From Desulfuromonas sp. TF (GTDB lineage: Bacteria; Desulfobacterota; Desulfuromonadia; Desulfuromonadales; ATBO01), in NCBI RefSeq assembly GCF_000472285.1, contig NZ_KI421415.1:125269-174571 (forward strand): a DNA stretch of 49,303 nt. The letters run 5' to 3'. Positions 23,885 to 33,998 of this stretch are shown in pieces; within the stretch, counting starts at the first letter, position 1; the number at the start of each line of letters is the position of its first letter. Below the pieces are notes generated by a model. That model was not told where the DNA came from. It ran no database searches and saw only the letters and a list, made by a program, of their open reading frames with translations. The position numbers and the translations under genes are program-made.

Positions 23885-24880
23885 CTACTCCTCCCCATTC
23901 CCCCGAAACCACTCCACAAACCGCTCAATCCCCTCCTCGATCGCCACCTCCGGCGCGTAGGCGAGCATCTTGCGGGCCTTGGCGATATCGGCAAATGTGC
24001 AGAGGACGTCGCCGGGCTGCATGGGGAGCCGGCTGAGCTCGGGCTCGCGTCCCATGGCCTCGCCAAGCAGACGTACCAGGGTGGAGAGGTCCACCGTCCT
24101 GGATTCTCCGAGATTGAAGATCTCGTAGACGGGGCGTTTGGCTTTTTCCAGCCAGCGCAGGGCTCCGGTCACCCCCTGCAGGGTGTCGGTGACGTAGGTG
24201 TAGTCGCGCCGGGTGCTGCCGTCTCCGAAGAAGGGGAGCGGCCGGTTTTCGCTGATCAGCCGGGTGAACTTGTGGATGGCCAGATCGGGACGCTGCCGGG
24301 GTCCGTAGACGGTGAAGAATCGCAGGCAGGCGACGGAGAGGCCGTAAAGGTGATGGTAGTTGTGGCAGAGGAGCTCTCCCGCCTTCTTGGTGGCGGCATA
24401 GGGGGAGATGGGGAGGTCGACCGGGTCGGTTTCAGAGAAAGGCACCTTTTCGTTGTTGCCGTAGACCGAGGAGGAGGAGGCGAAGGCCAGCCGCTTCACC
24501 CCGGACCTCCGGCACTCTTCGAGCAGGTTCAGGGTTCCGGTGACGTTCACCTCGTTGTAGAGCAGGGGATTCTCGATGGATGGGCGTACGCCGGCCATGG
24601 CGGCCAGATGGACGACGGCGGACTTGTCGGAGGAACCCAGGGCCAGAAAGGCGCGGCGCAGATCGCCCGGAGAGCGAAGGTCTCCCCGGAGAACGGTCAG
24701 ATGCCCCTCCGTCTCAGCAGCGGTGCGACACACCGCCTCCAGATTGGCCATCTTGATTTCCGGGGAGTAAAAGTCATTGAAGTTGTCGAAGAGGACGACC
24801 CGCCGCCCCTGCCGCAGCAAGGTCTCGCAGAGATGGGAACCGATGAATCCGGCGCCGCCGGTGACCAGGATGGTGTCCAT
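23885..24880 (-). CDS. NAD-dependent sugar-nucleotide epimerase (UDP-glucuronate 4-epimerase-like)
   Basis: The 331-residue extended SDR protein has the NAD motif TGGAGFIGSHL at the N-terminus, a catalytic serine in ASSSSVYG and the YxxxK motif in SPYAATKKAGE. The segment RFFTVYGPRQRPD is typical of the UDP-glucuronate/UDP-glucose 4-epimerase group. It would supply a sugar nucleotide for surface polysaccharide. No glycosyltransferases are adjacent. The gene ends seven bases before the SPOR gene's side and is read in the same direction, probably in one operon with it. Confidence 0.88.
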   Translation of the reverse strand: MDTILVTGGAGFIGSHLCETLLRQGRRVVLFDNFNDFYSPEIKMANLEAVCRTAAETEGHLTVLRGDLRSPGDLRRAFLALGSSDKSAVVHLAAMAGVRPSIENPLLYNEVNVTGTLNLLEECRRSGVKRLAFASSSSVYGNNEKVPFSETDPVDLPISPYAATKKAGELLCHNYHHLYGLSVACLRFFTVYGPRQRPDLAIHKFTRLISENRPLPFFGDGSTRRDYTYVTDTLQGVTGALRWLEKAKRPVYEIFNLGESRTVDLSTLVRLLGEAMGREPELSRLPMQPGDVLCTFADIAKARKMLAYAPEVAIEEGIERFVEWFRGNGEE

Positions 24881-24887
24881 GAAGACC

Positions 24888-25556
24888 TCAGCGCTTTTTC
24901 ACCAGGGCCGCAAGCTTCTCCTCGGCCTGGAGCTTTTCGACGACTTGGCCGGCCGCCTCGGCGGTGGCAAAGGGTCCGACATAAACCCGGTGCCAGATCC
25001 CCTTCTCCTTCAGATCCGCCTGCTCCGTGTAGGCCGCGTAGGCCCTGCCGGACAGGCGCTCCTTGAGTTTCAGGGCGTCCTCCGAACCGCGGAAGGAGGC
25101 CGCCTGCACCACGTAGGCGCCCTCCGGCGAAGCCTGGGGCCGGGAAGCCTCCTTGACAGCGGGAGCGGCGTCAGCGTTCCGAACCGGTTCGGAAGGTGCC
25201 GCCGGCTTTTCCTGTTCCATTTTCGGAGACGCCGGCCTCGGCGGCAGGTTGATGCCGCTGCCCAGAGGCGGCTGTTCTCCCTTGGGGAGCGTATCGTAAA
25301 AGGTCAGGCTCTCCGCCGGACGCTCGGCGGCTGGGGCGGCGGGGGTAATTTCGCCCCCATCCCCCTTAGCGGCCACGGGCAAACGCGGTGCGGCAGGGGA
25401 AACCGCCGTCGCTCCGGAATCGCGGGAGCCGCTGCGGCCGACCATCACCCCCAGGGTGAAGCTGACGAGGGAAACGCCCAGAATCAGGACCAGCAGAATC
25501 AGCGCCTGCCGCTTTTCCATCCGGCGCTGGGTCCGGGAAACTACCTGACGGTTCAT
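24888..25556 (-). CDS. SPOR-domain membrane protein
   Basis: The 222-residue protein has a short basic N-terminus, one membrane helix (about residues 18-39, LILLVLILGVSLVSFTLGV), a long Pro/Ala-rich periplasmic linker and a C-terminal SPOR domain (about 145-222, starting EGAYVVQAASFRG). SPOR domains bind denuded peptidoglycan at division sites. GGGAGG precedes the ATG at 25554-25556. It lies 13 bases after argS on the same strand. Confidence 0.88.
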   Translation of the reverse strand: MNRQVVSRTQRRMEKRQALILLVLILGVSLVSFTLGVMVGRSGSRDSGATAVSPAAPRLPVAAKGDGGEITPAAPAAERPAESLTFYDTLPKGEQPPLGSGINLPPRPASPKMEQEKPAAPSEPVRNADAAPAVKEASRPQASPEGAYVVQAASFRGSEDALKLKERLSGRAYAAYTEQADLKEKGIWHRVYVGPFATAEAAGQVVEKLQAEEKLAALVKKR

Positions 25557-25569
25557 GAACACCTCCCAG

Positions 25570-27255
25570 TCACATCTGCTCCGGGGCTGAAACCCCCAGC
25601 AGGAGCAGCGCATTCTCCAGAACGACGCGTACGCAGTTGATCAGATAAAGCCGCGCCCGGCTGTCTTCGGGGTCCTCTCCCAGAACCCGGTGGCGATTGT
25701 AATAGCTGTGCAGTTGGGAAGCCAGTTCCTGCAGATAGAAGACGATGCGGTGGGGCTCGTAGTGGCGGGCGGCTCCTTCGACCGTTTCCGGGTAGCGAGC
25801 CAGAAGCTTGGCCAGGGCCAGCTCCTCCTCGAGCACCAGGCGGTCGAAATCGACTTCGCCCGGCGCGGGCGTCGTCACCCCCGCCTCTGCGGCATTGCGG
25901 TTGATGCTGCACACCCGGGCATGGGCATACTGGACGTAGTATACCGGGTTATCCGTGCTCTGCTGCTTGGCCAGATCGAGATCGAAGACTAGCTGGGCGT
26001 CGGTGCGGCGCATGAGAAAGAAAAAGCGCGTGGCGTCCCGTCCCACCTCGTCGATCAGGTCACGCAGGGTGACGTAACTGCCGGCCCGCTTGGAGATCTT
26101 CACCTCCTCGCCGCCGCGCAGCACGGTGACCATCTGGTGCAGCACGTAGTCGGGCCACCCCGGAGGGATTCCCGCATCGAGCGCCTGCAGGCCGGCCCGC
26201 ACCCGGGTAACGGTGCTGTGGTGGTCGGACCCCTGCTCGTTGACCACCCGGGTGAATCCCCGTTCCCATTTGCAAAGGTGATAGGCGACATCAGGGACGA
26301 AGTAGGTGTAGGTGCCGTCGGCCTTGCGCATCACCCGGTCCTTGTCGTCTCCGAAGTCGGTGGTGCGCAGCCAAAGGGCGCCGTCCTTCTCGTAGGTGTG
26401 CCCTTTCTCGATGAGGCGGCGCACCACGGCCTCGACGCGCCCCGCGGCATACAGGCTCGACTCGAGGAAATAGACGTCGAAACCGACGTCGAAGGCGGCC
26501 AGATCCTGATCCTGCTCCCGGCGCAGGCAGGCGACGGCGAAGCGGCGGACGGCCTCCAGGTCGTGGGGTTCGGCCGCGGAGGTGACATGCTGGTCGCCCG
26601 CGTCGACGGTCTCGCCGGCCAGGTAGGCGCGGGCGACGTCGCGGATGTAGTCGCCCTGGTAGCCGTCGGCCGGCCAGCGCGGGTCGTCCGGATCGATGCC
26701 CAGACAGCGCGCCTGCACCGAGAGGGCCAGGTTGGCGATCTGGGCGCCGGCGTCGTTGTAATAGAACTCCCGGGTGACGTCCCAGCCGGTCGCCTCCAGC
26801 AGTCGGCAGATGGAGTCGCCGACGGCCGCGCCGCGCCCGTGCCCGATGTGAAGAGGACCGGTGGGATTGGCGCTGACGAACTCCACCTGGACCTTCTGTC
26901 CGGCGCCGGTACGACTGCGCCCGTAACGGTCGCCGGCACGGGTCACCTCGTCGAGGACGCCGTACCAGCAGCGGTTGGAAAGAAAAAAGTTGATAAATCC
27001 GGGACCGGCGATTTCCACCTGCCGCCAGAGACCGTCCCCCTCTCCCAGGGCGGCGACGATCGCCTCGGCGATCTTGCGGGGAGGCTTCTTCTCCGCCCTG
27101 GCCAGCATCATGGCCGCATTGACAGCGAAATCGCCATGTTCGGCGCTGGCGGGGACTTCCAGGGTGAAATCGGGTATTTCTCCGGAATGGAGGACGCCCT
27201 GCTCATAGCAGCTCAGGAGAGCCTTCCGGACATGTGTTCTCAGTCGTTCCTTCAT
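25570..27255 (-). CDS. argS: arginyl-tRNA synthetase
   Basis: The 561-residue class I synthetase has the N-terminal arginyl-tRNA recognition domain and the HIGH motif in [20 protein letters not shown]-like loop (VKISKRAG) is present, and a C-terminal anticodon domain ends in [16 protein letters not shown]. Length is typical. It charges tRNA-Arg. The ATG at the start has only a weak upstream GAGAAAG. It heads the argS-SPOR-epimerase set. Confidence 0.97.
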   Translation of the reverse strand: MKERLRTHVRKALLSCYEQGVLHSGEIPDFTLEVPASAEHGDFAVNAAMMLARAEKKPPRKIAEAIVAALGEGDGLWRQVEIAGPGFINFFLSNRCWYGVLDEVTRAGDRYGRSRTGAGQKVQVEFVSANPTGPLHIGHGRGAAVGDSICRLLEATGWDVTREFYYNDAGAQIANLALSVQARCLGIDPDDPRWPADGYQGDYIRDVARAYLAGETVDAGDQHVTSAAEPHDLEAVRRFAVACLRREQDQDLAAFDVGFDVYFLESSLYAAGRVEAVVRRLIEKGHTYEKDGALWLRTTDFGDDKDRVMRKADGTYTYFVPDVAYHLCKWERGFTRVVNEQGSDHHSTVTRVRAGLQALDAGIPPGWPDYVLHQMVTVLRGGEEVKISKRAGSYVTLRDLIDEVGRDATRFFFLMRRTDAQLVFDLDLAKQQSTDNPVYYVQYAHARVCSINRNAAEAGVTTPAPGEVDFDRLVLEEELALAKLLARYPETVEGAARHYEPHRIVFYLQELASQLHSYYNRHRVLGEDPEDSRARLYLINCVRVVLENALLLLGVSAPEQM

Positions 27256-27574
27256 GGGATTTTCAATCTTTCTCGGGGGGATTCAAATGGAGTGTATGTT
27301 ATCGCCACAGTCGCGGTGCTGTCAAGGAAAGGGAAGAGCAGTCGGAAAAATCCCTTCATTGCAGAAGAACCCAAAAAGTCCTGTCCGCTATGTCGATAGC
27401 GTCCGGTCAAGGGGAAGAATCGCCGGTAATATCTATGAACCTTTGATGGAGGAGTCCCGACGCGGAGCTGCGCCGGTAAGTGGATGAATTCGAGGAGGCG
27501 GTGCCGAGGATGCAGGATGCAAAAAAAACAGCAGCCCCGGACGGAGCTGCTGTTTTTCGAATATGCCTGTCAAT
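27256..27574. other. intergenic region between argS and the cold-shock gene
   Basis: I see no gene here apart from the terminator at 27521-27557. The argS promoter should lie in it, but no clear -35/-10 pair stands out. Confidence 0.6.
27521..27557 (-). terminator. terminator of the cold-shock gene
   Basis: AAAAACAGCAGC (27524-27535) pairs with GCTGCTGTTTTT (27546-27557). On the minus strand the hairpin ends in a run of eight T. Confidence 0.9.
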
Positions 27575-27781
27575 TCACTTGGGACAGACGTTCAGGGCCT
27601 GAAGCCCTTTGGCGCCGTCGGCGAGTTCGAAGGTAACTTCCATCCCCTCACTCAGTGACTTGTATCCCTCCATGAGGATGGAGGTAAAATGCACGAAAAT
27701 ATCATCCCCGTCCTCCTGGGCGATAAATCCGTATCCCTTGCTGCTGTTGAACCATTTGACTCGACCTGTCTTCATGGGCAT
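27575..27781 (-). CDS. cold-shock domain protein (CspA family)
   Basis: The 68-residue protein has the RNA-binding motifs RNP1 (KGYGFIAQ) and RNP2 (DIFVHF) and the opening [11 protein letters not shown]. It is a single-stranded nucleic-acid chaperone. The first ATG is chosen because GGAGGGAAGG lies right before it; a second ATG two codons later is possible. It is monocistronic with its own terminator. Confidence 0.96.
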   Translation of the reverse strand: MPMKTGRVKWFNSSKGYGFIAQEDGDDIFVHFTSILMEGYKSLSEGMEVTFELADGAKGLQALNVCPK

Positions 27782-27873
27782 GCCTTCCCTCCTTTTCAGG
27801 CGATCCGCCGGTGCAGAAAAGTGTTCCTTTTTCCGACGGTCTCAAATGCAATCCGTTCAGTCTTCCTTCCCCT

Positions 27874-28179
27874 TCACTCCTTTTTCCCTTGCGCAGGGAA
27901 TTGGTAAACCAGTTCATCCGCCTTGACCATCCCCAACTCCCGCCGGGCGATGTCTTCTATATAGCGGCGGTCAGAGCGCAAACTCTTGATCTCCTGGCGC
28001 AGAGCGCTATTGATCTCCTCCATTCGCTGAAGTTCCGCCTGCAGGCTCGCCTTCTGCCGGTTGAATTGAATCGCCCTCAAGATACCCTTGTCGCCGAAAA
28101 GCGCCATTCCGAGCAGTAGAAGAACCAGCAGGAGAGGCCAGACAGTTGTTTTTCGTGGGGCTGACGAAGGGGAAGACAT
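27874..28179 (-). CDS. septum formation initiator (FtsB/DivIC-like)
   Basis: The 101-residue protein has a short cytoplasmic end, one membrane helix (about 13-29) and a coiled coil (about 35-75). The FtsB/DivIC ending YIEDIARRELGMVKADELVYQF follows in two parts. FtsB-type proteins link FtsL and FtsQ in the divisome. Length and topology fit the family. Confidence 0.88.
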   Translation of the reverse strand: MSSPSSAPRKTTVWPLLLVLLLLGMALFGDKGILRAIQFNRQKASLQAELQRMEEINSALRQEIKSLRSDRRYIEDIARRELGMVKADELVYQFPAQGKKE

Positions 28180-28198
28180 CCAGAATTTCTTTCAATCA

Positions 28199-28234
28199 AA
28201 AAAACCGACGCCCGCCGGTTAAAACCGGCGGGCG
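28199..28234 (-). terminator. terminator of the ComEA-like gene
   Basis: GCCCGCCGGTT (28210-28220) pairs with AACCGGCGGGC (28223-28233). On the minus strand it is followed by GTCGG and a run of seven T. Confidence 0.9.
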
Positions 28235-28246
28235 CCTCTCCTTCAA

Positions 28247-28549
28247 CTACTCGACGGAGACCAGTTCCCTGATTTTTTCCAAGGACTTTTTGCCGATTCC
28301 CTTGACCTTGCCTAGATCATCGACTGCGCTGAAAGGTCCTTTTTCAGTGCGATAGGTAATAATACGTTCCGCCGTCACCTGACCGATTCCCGGCAGGCTC
28401 TGGAGCTCCTTTACCGTTGCGGTATTGATGTTGACGGTGGCTACATCGACGGCCGCCATCTTGACATGCTCGTCGGCGGCCAGAGATGCCACAGGCACGG
28501 TAAAGCACAAACAGGCTGCAGCCAGTACGACAGTGATGAACCTTTTCAT
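28247..28549 (-). CDS. ComEA-like helix-hairpin-helix protein
   Basis: The 100-residue product has a signal peptide (to about residue 25, SLAA) and a helix-hairpin-helix pair, with the segments VNINTATVKELQSLPGIGQ and VKGIGKKSLEKI. Such proteins bind double-stranded DNA in the periplasm, as ComEA does in DNA uptake. No other competence genes are nearby, so the role is open. Confidence 0.85.
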   Translation of the reverse strand: MKRFITVVLAAACLCFTVPVASLAADEHVKMAAVDVATVNINTATVKELQSLPGIGQVTAERIITYRTEKGPFSAVDDLGKVKGIGKKSLEKIRELVSVE

Positions 28550-28682
28550 AAAATCCCTCCTGTTTTTTTAGTGTTTATTGCCTCCTCGCCCGACCCGTGA
28601 ATTCCCCTCCGTCCCCCCTTTCACGATATAAAATGTACTGCTCGGGTCGGGGATCATGAAACACGTGAAAAAACACCCCTAG

Positions 28683-28727
28683 AAAAAAAATACTGATCTT
28701 AATTAACACAGACGCAGAGTAAGATCA
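28683..28727 (-). terminator. terminator downstream of lptD
   Basis: TGATCTTA (28694-28701) pairs with TAAGATCA (28720-28727) across an 18-base loop. On the minus strand it is followed by GTATTTTTTTTC. It lies 50 bases past the lptD stop. Confidence 0.7.
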
Positions 28728-28776
28728 ACGAAGAAGTACCCATCTCGGTGAACAAGTGAATCCACGATGCCGGCGA

Positions 28777-30885
28777 CTATCCTTCGGGACCTCCCAGACT
28801 TCCCCCGAATTCGGTCAATTTACCGACTCCGGAGAGGGCAAATGTGACCAGGTATTCCTTGTCCTCCAGGCGGTCGCGAAGGGTCAGGAAGATACTCCAG
28901 CACTGGGCCCTGTATTCGATATTCAGAACCCTTTCCAGGGTGAGTTGTTCCTCGAAATCGTAGCGGTGCTGATAGTTGACATAAAACGGCTTGAACCAGG
29001 CCATATCGAGAGCGCCGGCCAGATATCCCAGGCTTTCCTTCCTGTAGCGATATTCGAGGTCCAGGCCGTTTCCCGCTCCGTTCCGCACTCCGCCACGGGC
29101 ATTGAAAACTGTAAACCGGTTGAAACCGTCCTCTCTGGAATTCACATCGTAACGGGTATCGACATCGAGATAACTCCACCGGGTGGGTCGCAGGATAACC
29201 TCCGCTCGGATATCGGAAAAAGGGCGGAGGTCATCCTGCGGATTCAACCTGTCCCGGCGCGATTCGCGGACATCGTACTCCTGGGAAAGACGGAGATAAA
29301 GGAACTCATGATAGATGACGTTGTCCGCCTCGGGTTCGAGGCGAGCAGTAAACCTGTTGACGATGGCAAGGGCAATCTTGTTTTCGGGACCGATGTCGTC
29401 GACAGCATCAAACTGAGGGAGGTGGTCCTGATTTTCGGGAGAGATATAGGAGTAGACGAGTTCCGGCTCGATGCTGTGGCGAATTTTCTTGATCACTTCA
29501 CCGTCCGGAACGAAAACACGTGAGAAGCGGGTGACAAGCCGGTTGGAAAAATCGAAAATCCCCTCCCGCTCATGCCCGGGCCCCTCCTCGGACGTCCAGT
29601 AAAGGCGCTCCGTGTACCCGACCTCGGGCTGGACTTCAAACAGCCGACCCGCGTGAAATAAGGCGGATAGGGCCGGACGTGCGGTCAGGCGCTGGCCCTT
29701 GACCCCTTCCTGCCGCCAGAAATACGTATAGGATGAACCGAAATCAAAATAGAAGGGGGTTTCATCGAAATGGCGGAGTCCGGAAGCCAGATCGATTTCC
29801 GGCAGACGCTGCAGAGTCTGGTCATTGTTCTGTTCCAGGTCTTTGGTGTACTTGAGCAGCCCGGTCAGGTTCATTTTCTCCCAGTTGCGGCTGGCGGTGA
29901 CCACCGACTGAGCCTTGTCCTTATTGTATTCCCCGGCCACTTCCCCGAAATCGTCGAAATAATCGCGGCTGCTTACATACTCGACATCGGCCGCCAATCT
30001 GACTTTCCCGGGGAGATGGCCGAAATGCAGCCAGTCGAAGGCATAGCGGTTATCAAAGTCCTGGAAACCATTTATGTGATACCCCTTGAGGATTCCTTCA
30101 TTGTCTTCGCCGAAGATATACCGGTATTCAAGCCCCTTCCCCAGACCCATGTCCGAGAGGTAGTCCAGATAGAAGGTGGCATCGAGGTGACGGTCGATGA
30201 CCTGATAATAGGCCAGGGAGATTTCCGTGCCGCGCTTCTTCGAATAACCGTATCGGGGATTGAGGAATCCCGATTCCCGCTCCGTTTTTACCGGATAAAT
30301 GAGGTAAGGGGTATAAAGGACGGGGATATTGTGGATGTAGAATATCGCGTGTTTCGCTCTGGCGTATTTTCCCAAGGTCACATTGAACTTACGGGCGCCG
30401 AATTTCCATGAAGGAACAGGGCCATCGCAGGTGGTGAAAAATCCGTCCCGCACCTGGTAGGTCTGCTCTCCCAGTTTTTCTATTTCCGCGCCGGCAATAT
30501 GGAAATTGCGGTCGCTGAGCAGGATATGGCCATTGGTCATCCGCCCCGTGCCGGAATCGAGATCGATCACCATGTTCTCGGCCTCCAGGAGCCCTCCCGG
30601 TTCGACCAGTCGGACATGACCTTTGGCGGATGCCTCGCCGGTAGCGGTATTCCATTCGATCCGGTCGGAAAGAAGGCTTACCCCCCCTTTATGCAATTGC
30701 ACCTGTCCCGAAGCCCGGTAGGTGGAAGTCGCCTCGTCATAGGTCAGCTCATCGGCCTCGATGGCAACCGGAGATTGAGTGTCCAGGCCGGCGCCTATTT
30801 CCTGTGACCAAGAAGTCCCCGCGAGCAGCAGAGAGAAAAAAACAAACCAGGACACACTCCTGAAATAACAAAGCAGATCGTTCAC
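28777..30885 (-). CDS. lptD: LPS-assembly protein LptD
   Basis: The 702-residue protein has a signal sequence (residues 1-27, GTSWS), an OstA/LptA-like jellyroll (about 40-150, with EADELTYDEATSTYRASGQV) and a C-terminal barrel with many alternating strands. LptD inserts lipopolysaccharide into the outer leaflet with LptE. It starts with GTG (30883-30885), which overlaps the folC stop (GTGA). It is the last gene of the trpA-accD-folC-lptD run and has its own terminator. Shorter than E. coli LptD (784) but normal for this group. Confidence 0.9.
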   Translation of the reverse strand: MNDLLCYFRSVSWFVFFSLLLAGTSWSQEIGAGLDTQSPVAIEADELTYDEATSTYRASGQVQLHKGGVSLLSDRIEWNTATGEASAKGHVRLVEPGGLLEAENMVIDLDSGTGRMTNGHILLSDRNFHIAGAEIEKLGEQTYQVRDGFFTTCDGPVPSWKFGARKFNVTLGKYARAKHAIFYIHNIPVLYTPYLIYPVKTERESGFLNPRYGYSKKRGTEISLAYYQVIDRHLDATFYLDYLSDMGLGKGLEYRYIFGEDNEGILKGYHINGFQDFDNRYAFDWLHFGHLPGKVRLAADVEYVSSRDYFDDFGEVAGEYNKDKAQSVVTASRNWEKMNLTGLLKYTKDLEQNNDQTLQRLPEIDLASGLRHFDETPFYFDFGSSYTYFWRQEGVKGQRLTARPALSALFHAGRLFEVQPEVGYTERLYWTSEEGPGHEREGIFDFSNRLVTRFSRVFVPDGEVIKKIRHSIEPELVYSYISPENQDHLPQFDAVDDIGPENKIALAIVNRFTARLEPEADNVIYHEFLYLRLSQEYDVRESRRDRLNPQDDLRPFSDIRAEVILRPTRWSYLDVDTRYDVNSREDGFNRFTVFNARGGVRNGAGNGLDLEYRYRKESLGYLAGALDMAWFKPFYVNYQHRYDFEEQLTLERVLNIEYRAQCWSIFLTLRDRLEDKEYLVTFALSGVGKLTEFGGSLGGPEG

Positions 30886-32153
30886 GCGGAAGGCATCTCC
30901 TGATTCTGCAAAAATTCACGGGCGGCCGCCGCCAGAAAAAGCGAACCGGCCACCAGAACGATTTCATCACGCCGGCGGTCCCGGAGGGCCGCCGCAAGAG
31001 CAGCCTCAGGGGTCTCATATGCTTCGGCAGGTACCCCCGCCGCCGCCCCCTGCTCCGCCAGCAGTTCGGGATCGACGGACTCTTCCACGGGGGGCCGCGT
31101 ACAATACAGGGCCGAAACGTGAGGAAGCAGCGGTCCAAGAATATCCCGAATCGGCCGAATTCCCTTGATCCCCGCCACCCAACGCACGCCTGTAATCGGC
31201 AACGAGGAAAGATAGGCGGCAAGAACCCGGGCTCCTCCCTCATTGTGGGCCCCGTCAATGAGGACCTCCCGGCGCCCTCCCCACCACTCCAGACGACCAG
31301 GCCAGCGCACCCGTTCAATCCCCTCGCGCAGGGCCGCCCCGGGGATGCCCGCCCCCTGAAGGCGAAGTACGGCGGCGGCGGCGAGGGCCAAAGAGAGGTT
31401 CTCCTGCTGATGCGCTCCTAGCAGGCCGGGCCGCAGACCGGATAATTCGAGACCCATTCCGTGGAAACCGAAACCGTCCGGTCCCCCATCCGGCGAAAAG
31501 TCCCGGCCGCAGAGAAACAGGGAGGAATGACGAGAGCGGGCTTCCTCCATCAGGACCTCGAGGGCCTCCGGTTCCTGCCGGCCGACGATCACCGGAACCT
31601 TTTCCTTGATGATCCCGCCCTTCTCCCGAGCGATGGCCGCAAGGTTGTCGCCGAGATGTTCAGCGTGATCGAAACAGATCGGAGTGATCACGCAAAGACG
31701 CGGATTGACGGCGTTGGTGGCGTCCAGCCGCCCTCCCATACCGACTTCGAGAATGGCGAAATCCACCTGCCGTTGTTGAAAATGGAGCAGGGCCATGGCG
31801 GTGGTGAATTCGAAAAAGGTGGCGGGAACTCCTTCCGCCAGAGAGCGGAGTAAAATGGTGATCCGGGCCACCTCATCTTCCGCGATGGCGTCGCCATCGA
31901 CCCGGATGCGCTCGGTGAAGCTATGGAGATGGGGCGAAGTGTAGAGGCCTGTCCGGTAGCCCGCGTGCTGCAGAATTGCGGCCAGAGCGGCGGATACCGA
32001 TCCCTTGCCGTTGGTTCCCGCCACATGGATGATCCCGTACCCTCGCTCGGGATGCCCGCACCGCTCGAGCAGGGTCCGGATATTTTCCAGGCCGAGCTTG
32101 ATGCCGAATCGCTGGAGGCCATACAGATAATCGAGGCTCTCCCGGTAGTTCAC
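30882..32153 (-). CDS. folC: folylpolyglutamate/dihydrofolate synthase
   Basis: The 423-residue Mur-ligase-type protein has the ATP loop HVAGTNGKGSVSAALA and the segment LEVGMGGRLDATN. The C-terminal ligase domain begins near LIDGAHNEGGARVL. FolC adds glutamate to dihydropteroate and to folates. It starts two bases after the accD stop, so the genes are coupled. The accD-folC pairing is conserved in many bacteria. Confidence 0.95.
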   Translation of the reverse strand: MNYRESLDYLYGLQRFGIKLGLENIRTLLERCGHPERGYGIIHVAGTNGKGSVSAALAAILQHAGYRTGLYTSPHLHSFTERIRVDGDAIAEDEVARITILLRSLAEGVPATFFEFTTAMALLHFQQRQVDFAILEVGMGGRLDATNAVNPRLCVITPICFDHAEHLGDNLAAIAREKGGIIKEKVPVIVGRQEPEALEVLMEEARSRHSSLFLCGRDFSPDGGPDGFGFHGMGLELSGLRPGLLGAHQQENLSLALAAAAVLRLQGAGIPGAALREGIERVRWPGRLEWWGGRREVLIDGAHNEGGARVLAAYLSSLPITGVRWVAGIKGIRPIRDILGPLLPHVSALYCTRPPVEESVDPELLAEQGAAAGVPAEAYETPEAALAAALRDRRRDEIVLVAGSLFLAAAAREFLQNQEMPSA

Positions 32154-32155
32154 GG

Positions 32156-33004
32156 CTAGCTCTTGGTAAAGATGCGCAGAATACGGGAGAGGCGCTCCTT
32201 CATTTCCTGGCGCCGCACAATCATATCCACCATCCCGTGCTCCAGCAGATATTCGCTGCGCTGGAAGCCTTCGGGGAGCTTCTGTCGGATGGTCTGCTCT
32301 ATCACCCGCGGGCCGGCAAAACCGATCAGGGCCCTAGGCTCGGCCATATTGACATCGCCGAGCATGGCGAAGCTTGCGGTGACGCCCCCCGTCGTCGGGT
32401 CTGTCAGCACCGAAATGAAGGGGATTCCGGCCTTCTTCAGCTTGGCCAGGGCGGCGCTTGTCTTGGCCATCTGCATCAGCGAGAGGATACTCTCCTGCAT
32501 ACGGGCGCCGCCGGAAGAGGAAAAGATGAGAACCGGAGCCCGCTTTTCCAGCCCTCGTTCGATGGCGCGGGTGATTTTCTCGCCGACCACCGATCCCATG
32601 CTCCCGCCCATGAATCCGAAATCGAAGACTGCCATCGATACCTGAAGCCCGTCGATGGTGCCATCGCCGCAGATGATCGCGTCTCCCCCGCCGGCCTTCT
32701 TCACCGCGGCTTTGATCCGGTCCTTGTATTTCTTGGAATCCTTGAAATCCAGAAAATCCACCGATTCCATGCCGGCGTCATGCTCGACAAAGGATCCCTC
32801 GTCCAGAATCAGGGCGATACGCTCCCGGGCGCTGATGCGGAAATGATAATCGCACTTGGGGCAGACATTCAGGTTGCGCTCGATTTCCTTGGTATAAATG
32901 ATTTCGTTACAGTTTTTGCACTTGGTCCAGATACCTTCGGGCATCTGTACTTTTTTCGTTTCCACTGGCGCGAGGGGCGCCTTCATTTTTTTGAACCAAC
33001 CCAT
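32156..33004 (-). CDS. accD: acetyl-CoA carboxylase carboxyltransferase beta subunit
   Basis: The 282-residue protein has the N-terminal zinc ribbon with cysteines 29, 32, 48 and 51 and a crotonase-type carboxyltransferase domain with [17 protein letters not shown]. It transfers carboxyl from biotin to acetyl-CoA, forming malonyl-CoA, also the extender for the polyketide synthase in this window. GAGGTAAAGAC precedes the ATG. The 130-base gap to trpA may hold a promoter. Confidence 0.97.
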   Translation of the reverse strand: MGWFKKMKAPLAPVETKKVQMPEGIWTKCKNCNEIIYTKEIERNLNVCPKCDYHFRISARERIALILDEGSFVEHDAGMESVDFLDFKDSKKYKDRIKAAVKKAGGGDAIICGDGTIDGLQVSMAVFDFGFMGGSMGSVVGEKITRAIERGLEKRAPVLIFSSSGGARMQESILSLMQMAKTSAALAKLKKAGIPFISVLTDPTTGGVTASFAMLGDVNMAEPRALIGFAGPRVIEQTIRQKLPEGFQRSEYLLEHGMVDMIVRRQEMKERLSRILRIFTKS

Positions 33005-33134
33005 GTCTTTACCTCATCATTTTCTTCGGCCGGTGCCGTTCAGAAGAGAAATTTCTCCCCTCAAGCACCTGTAGTCGATCGTCTCCAAGAGAGTTCAGCT
33101 CCGCAAGAATTCCTGAAGAAACTGGGGCTTCATA

Positions 33135-33941
33135 TTATTGTTCTTCGACCCGCAGTCCCCCCTTGAGAGCCCGAACGAGAGCCTGAACCTGCGGCAGAAG
33201 TTCCGGGGATTTCCCGTAGGCCGCGATGACCTTCACCAGGGCGCTCCCCACAACCACGGCATCGGCGAACCTGCCGACCGCGGCCGCATCGGCCGGGGAG
33301 GAAATCCCGAAACCAACGGCGACCGGCACGTCGGATTCGGCTTTCAGGGTGAGAACCGCCTCCTCGATAGCGGCGGCATCCACCTGCCCGGCCCCCGTCA
33401 CCCCGGTCATGGAGACGTAGTAGAGAAACCCCTCGGCTTCTGCGGCAAGACGCGAGGCCCGCTCCGCCGGAGTCGTGGGGGCCAGCAGGGTGATCAGATC
33501 GATTCTTGCGCTGCGTAGGAAACCGGTGATCTCAGCCGATTCCTCGGGAGGCAGATCAACCAGAAGCAGTCCGTCCACCCCTGCAGAGGCGGCCTCTTCG
33601 GCGAACCGTCGGGGGCCGTAATGGAGGATCGGATTGTAGTAGCCCATGAGCACGATGGGGATATTGGTGTGTTCCCTGATGCGCCTTACCGTCTCCAGTA
33701 TTCCACCCAGGGTCGTACCCGAGGCCAGAGCCCGCTCAGAGGCCGCCTGAATGGTGGGACCGTCGGCCATGGGATCGGAAAAGGGGAATCCGAGTTCGAG
33801 CAGATCGGCTCCGGCCTCTACCAGGGCGTGAATCAGCTCTTCGGTGGTGCCGAGGTCCGGATCCCCGGCCGTGATGAAGGGGATGAGGGCCGGTTCACCT
33901 TTCTGCCGCAGGCGGGCGAAAGTCGCTTCAATGCGTCCCAT
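33135..33941 (-). CDS. trpA: tryptophan synthase alpha chain
   Basis: The 268-residue TIM barrel has PFITAGDPDL and the catalytic glutamate and aspartate in LLELGFPFSDPMADGP, plus GVTGAG in the phosphate loop. It cleaves indole-3-glycerol phosphate. It is separated from trpB by a UDG gene, an SRPBCC gene and a helicase gene, though the pair is normally adjacent. GAGG precedes the ATG. Confidence 0.97.
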   Translation of the reverse strand: MGRIEATFARLRQKGEPALIPFITAGDPDLGTTEELIHALVEAGADLLELGFPFSDPMADGPTIQAASERALASGTTLGGILETVRRIREHTNIPIVLMGYYNPILHYGPRRFAEEAASAGVDGLLLVDLPPEESAEITGFLRSARIDLITLLAPTTPAERASRLAAEAEGFLYYVSMTGVTGAGQVDAAAIEEAVLTLKAESDVPVAVGFGISSPADAAAVGRFADAVVVGSALVKVIAAYGKSPELLPQVQALVRALKGGLRVEEQ

Positions 33942-33998
33942 GGTCTTACCTCTTTTCCAACCTAAATTCCGTCAGTCTAATCGAACGACCACCCCTTT